A stretch of DNA of 16,909 nt from positions 1-16,909 of the forward strand of contig DASYUK010000369.1 in assembly GCA_036001325.1 (NCBI GenBank), written 5' to 3'. This DNA comes from DASVHS01 sp036001325. Lineage in GTDB: Bacteria > Acidobacteriota > Thermoanaerobaculia > Gp7-AA8. A program made the position numbers and the translations under genes. The notes beneath the pieces were generated by a model, which did no database searches, was not told where the DNA came from, and saw only the letters and a program-made list of their open reading frames with translations. Shown piece by piece: positions 12,565 through 16,909 of the stretch (its first letter is position 1; each line of letters opens with the position of its first letter).

Positions 12565-13995
12565 GAAGTCCTTCTTCCTCCGTACCGTTTCTTCGAAACG
12601 CGCGCGGGAAACGGCACGCCGGTCGTTCTGATTCATGGTCTGGGCGGATCGGCCGACTGGTGGCGGCGCAACATCGACGCGCTCGCTGCCGAGCATCTCG
12701 TCGTGGCGGTCGATCTGGTCGGATTCGGACGCAATCGATTCTTCATCCAGCGATCGTCGCTGCCTCTCGGATTCCGCGACGTCGCAGCGCTGCTCGGACG
12801 CTGGATTGAATCGGCGTTCCAGGAGCCGGTGCATGTCGTCGGCGTCTCGATGGGAGGGCACACGGCGATTCATCTTGCCGCGGCGCGACCCGATCTCGTG
12901 CGGTCGTTGACGCTGGTGAATACGACGGGCATCCCGTTCGAGCTCGCTCCCGGCCGGCATCTCGCGAACATCATCATCCCGCGCGGCGCGCTGTCATTCT
13001 CGACGATTCTCGCGCGAGACGCACTGCGCAGCGGCCCGATGTCGATCGCGGTCGCGTTCGCGCGTCTGCTGCGGGACGACGCTCGGCCCTTGATCAAAAG
13101 CATTCGCGTGCCGACGCTGTTGTTGTGGGGCGACCGCGATCCGCTCGTTCCGTTGTCATACGCGCGCCAGTTGAAAGAGATGATTCCGGCGTCGCGGCTC
13201 GTGACGATCCCGAACGCCGGTCACATTCCGATGTGGGAGAACCCCGCAGCGTTCAATGCGGCGCTGCTCGAGTTTCTTCGCGAGGTCGATAGAGGACAGG
13301 CAATCCTGCCTGTCCGGACAGGCGAGATCGCCCGTCCTCCATTTGCGTGGCCGATCACCGGTGTCGCAAGCCATATCGCGTACCGCCAAGCTGGTACACG
13401 CCGCGACGCCGTCCTCATCCACGGCCTCGGCATGTCGAGCGCGTACCTCGGTCATCTTGCGAGCGCACTATTCGACAGCGGATTGCATGCGATTGCGCCC
13501 GATCTGGTCGAGCCGCTGAGTCCCGTCGAGCACGCACGCAAGCTGATCGATTGGGCCGATGCGCTCTCGATGCGCAATGCGATCTGGGTCGGTCATTCAC
13601 TCGGCTGCAACATCGTCGGTCACGTGGCGCGATTACGGCCCGATCTCGTGCGCGAGCTCGTCTGTGTTGGTCCGTTGTGGACGCGCGCGCGTCATCCAAT
13701 GGGGCGATTGCTGCGGCGTCTGTTGCTCGACGCGTTTCGCGAGCCGCTCGCGTTGTACGCGTACGTCATTCCCGCGTACTGGAACACGGGCCTCGCACGG
13801 TGGTGGACGACGTTTTACCGATCGTTGGGAGATATCCGCAACGAACCACCTTCAGGTCTGATGATCGCCGGCGAGCGCGATCCGTTACCTGACATGCCGG
13901 ACATCGTGAGAGTGCCTGGCGCGCATGCGTGTCTGTTCTCGAATCCCGCGGAGGTTACACGGCTGCTTGTTGCTCACTCGCCAGGCAGCGCGTGA
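12565..13995 (+). CDS. Tandem alpha/beta-hydrolase, two domains fused through a palindromic-repeat linker; start codon unresolved
   Basis: Two complete alpha/beta-hydrolase domains in one frame. Domain 1: oxyanion strand VVLIHGLGGSADWW (from about 12622), nucleophile GVSMGGH (Ser codon 12847), acid WGDRDPLVP (Asp 13138), His in NAGHIPMWENP (13222). Domain 2, shorter (about 210 aa): VLIHGLGMSSAYLGHL, nucleophile VGHSLGCN (Ser 13597), acid AGERDPLP (Asp 13879), His in VPGAHACLF (13924). The linker DRGQAILPVRTGEIARPP is the translation of a GGACAGG repeat. Substrates are unknown; esterase, lipase or epoxide-type hydrolases all fit. The homologous sequence begins near 12571 (LLPPYRFFETRAGNGT), yet the frame has no ATG, GTG or TTG between its upstream stop (12463) and GTG 12703, which lies inside domain 1. 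A GTG at 12563 is one base out of frame. A rare start, frameshift or sequence error is implied. The given start marks the visible coding extent, not a start codon. Confidence 0.8.
   Translation, partial: EVLLPPYRFFETRAGNGTPVVLIHGLGGSADWWRRNIDALAAEHLVVAVDLVGFGRNRFFIQRSSLPLGFRDVAALLGRWIESAFQEPVHVVGVSMGGHTAIHLAAARPDLVRSLTLVNTTGIPFELAPGRHLANIIIPRGALSFSTILARDALRSGPMSIAVAFARLLRDDARPLIKSIRVPTLLLWGDRDPLVPLSYARQLKEMIPASRLVTIPNAGHIPMWENPAAFNAALLEFLREVDRGQAILPVRTGEIARPPFAWPITGVASHIAYRQAGTRRDAVLIHGLGMSSAYLGHLASALFDSGLHAIAPDLVEPLSPVEHARKLIDWADALSMRNAIWVGHSLGCNIVGHVARLRPDLVRELVCVGPLWTRARHPMGRLLRRLLLDAFREPLALYAYVIPAYWNTGLARWWTTFYRSLGDIRNEPPSGLMIAGERDPLPDMPDIVRVPGAHACLFSNPAEVTRLLVAHSPGSA
13292..13340. repeat. 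GGACAGG-family double-hairpin repeat (copy 2) inside the hydrolase gene
   Basis: GGACAGGCA (13294-13302), loop ATCC, TGCCTGTCC (13307-13315), directly followed by GGACAGGCG (13316-13324), loop AGAT, CGCCCGTCC (13329-13337, one mismatch). GAGGAC at the left and GTCCTCC at the right make the whole a larger palindrome. It aligns over its length with the intergenic copy at 10258-10304. Here it is in frame and without stops, encoding the segment between the two hydrolase domains. Confidence 0.85.
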
Positions 13996-16909
13996 GCCAG
14001 AGATTCGTCAGCTTCTCCAGCACGGTGTTCTGGCGCAAGCGCGCGCGCAGATTGACGAAATCGACCTCGTCGATGTGCTGATCCTGATTGAAGCAGGAGA
14101 AGATGAACGACTCTTTGCCCGTCTTCGGATCGACGTGACGCTGCAGGCACTGCGCGCAGACCTGCTTCATCATACATTGCATCGGCGAGTTGATCGAGGC
14201 GATGCCGACGTGATCGGGCGCGAGGAAAGGCGCGAGCACGCCATGCCGCGCTTCCTTCACCGCGCGCATCATGCCGTCGGAGCCGATGGCGATGACGCGC
14301 GACGCGTGTTTCAAATCAAACAGGCGCGGCTCGGATGCATACCACACCATCGCCTGCACGATGTTGCCGACGAAGGCGAGATCCTGCTCGCGCCGCGGCG
14401 GAATCATCTCGGCGGCGTCGACGGCCCAGATCACCTGATCGGTGCCGGCCTCGATCTCGTCGCGCTTGAACACATCCTGCCGTTTCTTGTAGCCGGCGAA
14501 GTAGATGACACGGCAACCGTTGTCGCGCAACGCCTTCGCGATCGAGAAGAGCACCGCGTTGCCGAGGCCACCGCCGGCGAGGAGCACGGTCTCGTTCTTC
14601 GGAATCTCGGTCGGCGCGCCGGTCGGACCCATGACGATGACCGGCTCGCCCGGCTTGAGCATCGCGCACAGACGCGACGAGCCGCCCATCTCCAGAATGA
14701 TGAGCGACAGCAATCCCCGATCGACATCCGTCCAGGCGCCGGTGAGAGCGATGCCTTCCATCGCCAGCCGCGTGCCGTCGACTTCGGCCGCGTTCGATTC
14801 GAAGTTCTGAAGGCGGAAGAACTGCCCCGGCTGAAACTTTCGCGCAGCGAATGGCGCGCGAACGACGACTTCGACGATCGTCGGCGTCAGCCGATTGACC
14901 TCGTGCACGCGCGCGACGAGACCGTCGTCGAGTTTTTCGACGAGCGCGTTCCATTTCGCCGGGTCTCCCGTCTCGCGCGGAAAGAGATTCAGGATGTGCG
15001 GGTACCCGTCCTTCGCCGAAGCCATCGCTTTGACGACATTGCCGGCGTAGCGCGGATGGTTGTCACCGTAAAACGAGATCAGCTTCTCGCGATGACCGGG
15101 ATGTTGATACGAGGTGAAGAAGCCGGAATGCGTCATCGGGTCTTCGACTTCGACGAGCTCCGTCTTCTCATTGACCATGTACGCCTGGAAGAACTGCTTC
15201 CACTTGTCGAGCTTGAATGTGCCGGGATGCTCTTTCTCGTAGATCACGTTCGGGCTCGTGCCCGCAGCGACCATCACCGATCGCGCCGGAAGCTCGACGA
15301 TGTTGCCGGAGTCTTTCCAGCGGCCGTCCTCGACGATCTGTTTCTCGAACAGAATCGATTGCACATGACCGAATTCGTCCGGCGCTGCTTCGACGGGGGA
15401 GAGATTCTCCGCGTAGGCGATGCCCTCTTCGAACGACTTCGCGATCTCTTCGTAGTTGAGGCGATACGCGGGAGAGTCGAGCATCGACTTGCGATAGGCG
15501 ATCGTCACGCCGCCCCACGATCGCACCAGTGGAATGAAATTCGGCTTTTCGGCGGCAGCGGCGGCGCGCTTCCGCTCCGCGCGAATCGCGCGTCCGTGCT
15601 CCAGGAATTCATCGAGGATGCGCTGCTCCTCCGCGTCATACGCGGAGCGCAGCGTCGATTCGCCGAACTCTGACGACAGCGATTCGTAGCGTTCGAGGAT
15701 CCGCTCGACCTGAACGGGATAGTAGGCGAAGAGCTCGGTCGCGGTGTCGATCGCGGTCAGTCCGCCGCCGATGACGACCGCCGGCAGACGCACCTGCAGG
15801 TTGGCCAACGAATTCTTTTTGAACGCGCCGGTGAGTTGCAGCGCCATCAGAAAGTCCGACGCCTTGCGGATGCCGCGGATGAGATTGTTTTTCATGCGCA
15901 CGACGGTCGGCGTTCCGGCGCCCGCAGCGATGGCGATGTGATCGAATCCCAGCTCGTCGAACGCGTCGTGAATCGTGAGCGTGCCGCCGAAGCGCACACC
16001 GCCATAGACGCGCAGATTTTTCTTGCGCTCGAGCGCGATGCGGATGACTTTCAGAAAGTTCTTGTCCCAGCGGACAGTGATCCCGTACTCCGACACGCCA
16101 CCGAAGCCGGCGAGAATGCGATCGTCGAGCTCGTCCCATAGCGCGCGTGCGTCGCGGATCGGCTCGTCGACGTACTTGCGATCGAGCGGCTCGATCTTCA
16201 GACCGTCGATCGCGACCACGCCGAAGCCTTCGTTCGCAAGAAAGTGCGCGAGTGTATAACCGGCCGGACCGAGGCCGACGACGAGGACGTTCCTGCGGTT
16301 GTATGGCAATGCGACCGGGCGCTTGACGTTCAGCGGATTCCAGAGCGTCAGCAGCGAATAGATCTCGAATCCCCACGGCAGGAAGAGGACATCGGTGAGC
16401 ACGCCGCTCTCGATCTGCGGGATGTCGACCGGATCCTGCTTCTGAAAAATGCAGGCGCGCATGCAGTCGTTGCAGATGCGATGGCCGGTGCCGGGACACA
16501 TCGGGTTATCGATCATCACCATCGCCAGCGAAGCGATCGATTCCCCTTCCGCGCGCAGGTAATTCATCTCGCCGATCTTTTCGTCGAGAGGGCACCCCTC
16601 GAGCGCCATGCCGAGAGGATTCGGTTTGTACGTCCCGTTCTTGTCGAGGAAGCCGTGCGCGCACGAGTCTTTTTGGCGTTCGTGACACCAGATGCAGTAG
16701 TGCGATTGATCGGTGATCGTGCGCGGCGTGGCGCGGTTGTCGGTGAGCTTGAATCCGTCGCGGCGGCGGAAGTGATCGGGGACGCCGCCGAATCGCACTT
16801 CGTCGATCTCTTCCGTCGGAACGAGCTTGTCGAAGAGGAGCGGCTTCGGCAGGCGGAACGAGGGCCAGTTCTTGAAGTTTCCCGCGCGCCATTCTGCCGC
16901 CGCCCATTG
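13955..16909 (-). CDS. Large iron-sulfur flavoprotein: GltD/NfnB-like plus PyrK/NfnA-like modules in one chain, N-terminus cut by window edge
   Basis: 984 codons are visible and the frame is open at the right edge (first codon CAA), so the start lies outside; the in-frame GTG at 16798 is internal. Using visible numbering: N-terminal GltD-like cluster region with CIWC (72, 75), KDSC (83), GCPLDEKIGEMN (106), then CPGTGHRICNDCMRAC (138, 146, 149, 153), matching two [4Fe-4S] sites. The FAD Rossmann motif VVGLGPAGYTLAHFL is at about 210, the NAD(P) motif VVIGGGLTAID at 378, and the FAD-closing VMVAAGTSPN at about 545. From about 660 comes a PyrK/ferredoxin-reductase module: FQPGQFFRLQNF, VIVMGPTGAPTEIP, LLAGGGLGNAVLFSIAKAL (about 777), and a C-terminal [2Fe-2S]-type CMMKQVCAQC...C (912, 918, 921, 939). 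This is the domain content of NfnB plus NfnA, the electron-bifurcating NADH/ferredoxin:NADP oxidoreductase. Function is inferred. Its 3' end overlaps the hydrolase by 41 bp. Confidence 0.9.
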   Translation of the reverse strand, partial: QWAAAEWRAGNFKNWPSFRLPKPLLFDKLVPTEEIDEVRFGGVPDHFRRRDGFKLTDNRATPRTITDQSHYCIWCHERQKDSCAHGFLDKNGTYKPNPLGMALEGCPLDEKIGEMNYLRAEGESIASLAMVMIDNPMCPGTGHRICNDCMRACIFQKQDPVDIPQIESGVLTDVLFLPWGFEIYSLLTLWNPLNVKRPVALPYNRRNVLVVGLGPAGYTLAHFLANEGFGVVAIDGLKIEPLDRKYVDEPIRDARALWDELDDRILAGFGGVSEYGITVRWDKNFLKVIRIALERKKNLRVYGGVRFGGTLTIHDAFDELGFDHIAIAAGAGTPTVVRMKNNLIRGIRKASDFLMALQLTGAFKKNSLANLQVRLPAVVIGGGLTAIDTATELFAYYPVQVERILERYESLSSEFGESTLRSAYDAEEQRILDEFLEHGRAIRAERKRAAAAAEKPNFIPLVRSWGGVTIAYRKSMLDSPAYRLNYEEIAKSFEEGIAYAENLSPVEAAPDEFGHVQSILFEKQIVEDGRWKDSGNIVELPARSVMVAAGTSPNVIYEKEHPGTFKLDKWKQFFQAYMVNEKTELVEVEDPMTHSGFFTSYQHPGHREKLISFYGDNHPRYAGNVVKAMASAKDGYPHILNLFPRETGDPAKWNALVEKLDDGLVARVHEVNRLTPTIVEVVVRAPFAARKFQPGQFFRLQNFESNAAEVDGTRLAMEGIALTGAWTDVDRGLLSLIILEMGGSSRLCAMLKPGEPVIVMGPTGAPTEIPKNETVLLAGGGLGNAVLFSIAKALRDNGCRVIYFAGYKKRQDVFKRDEIEAGTDQVIWAVDAAEMIPPRREQDLAFVGNIVQAMVWYASEPRLFDLKHASRVIAIGSDGMMRAVKEARHGVLAPFLAPDHVGIASINSPMQCMMKQVCAQCLQRHVDPKTGKESFIFSCFNQDQHIDEVDFVNLRARLRQNTVLEKLTNLWLTRCLASEQQAAV

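Noticed and set aside
12703..13995. Taking GTG 12703 as the true hydrolase start
   Set aside because: It would remove the first strand and the HGLGG oxyanion motif, which are well conserved and continuous in frame just upstream.
13925..15673. 582-codon plus-strand frame opposite the flavoprotein
   Set aside because: Same reason: charged shadow translation with no recognisable domain, opposite a gene with FAD, NAD and iron-sulfur motifs.

Overview
The window is GC-rich, gene-dense bacterial chromosome with no gap over about 160 bp between genes. The gene set fits an environmental Gram-negative: an RND tripartite efflux operon with two lipoprotein components, secreted PA-domain proteases, CorA, and a large Nfn/GltD-like flavoprotein. 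The many short palindromic repeats and the paired PA-domain subtilases recall Acidobacteriota-type genomes, but that is an impression, not a proof. No tRNA, rRNA, CRISPR array, transposase or phage gene was seen.

Layout. (1) 1-5612, minus strand: efflux operon in the order TetR repressor, TolC-like lipoprotein, HlyD/MdtA-like adaptor, RND pump (its C-terminus runs off the left edge). The first three genes overlap by 4 bp each (GTGA, ATGA). The adaptor and pump are separated by a 136-bp palindromic repeat that ends on the pump start codon. A 14-bp palindrome over the tetR start codon is a likely autoregulatory operator. (2) 5660-6790, minus: corA, with repeat sequence at both ends; the repeats supply its Shine-Dalgarno sequence and its C-terminal tail. 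(3) 6817-11952, minus: secreted protease cluster: a subtilase, then downstream a 94-aa exported protein, a metzincin-like protease and a second subtilase. All three proteases carry a PA domain inserted inside the catalytic domain. (4) 11958-12050: a second palindromic element of the same family as the one in the efflux operon, in the divergent intergenic region. (5) 12110-13995, plus: a YccU-type CoA-binding protein, then two alpha/beta-hydrolase domains joined in frame through a palindromic repeat. (6) 13955-16909, minus: a large iron-sulfur flavoprotein, GltD/NfnB-like followed by PyrK/NfnA-like, converging on and overlapping the hydrolase by 41 bp and open at the right edge.

The most distinctive theme is how much small mobile or palindromic repeats shape the genes. 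They provide an interdomain linker, a ribosome-binding site, a stop codon with tail, and an intercistronic spacer. Three sequence families are visible: GGGGTCAGGTCT palindromes (two loci), GGACAGG double hairpins (two loci) and CTCTCCCgc-type hairpins (three around corA). Both GGGGTCAGGTCT elements have the same odd border, a tandem 11-bp duplication of the form TGAnnnGTTGG. Other leads are the single-chain Nfn-like fusion and the leishmanolysin-like protease with an inserted PA domain.
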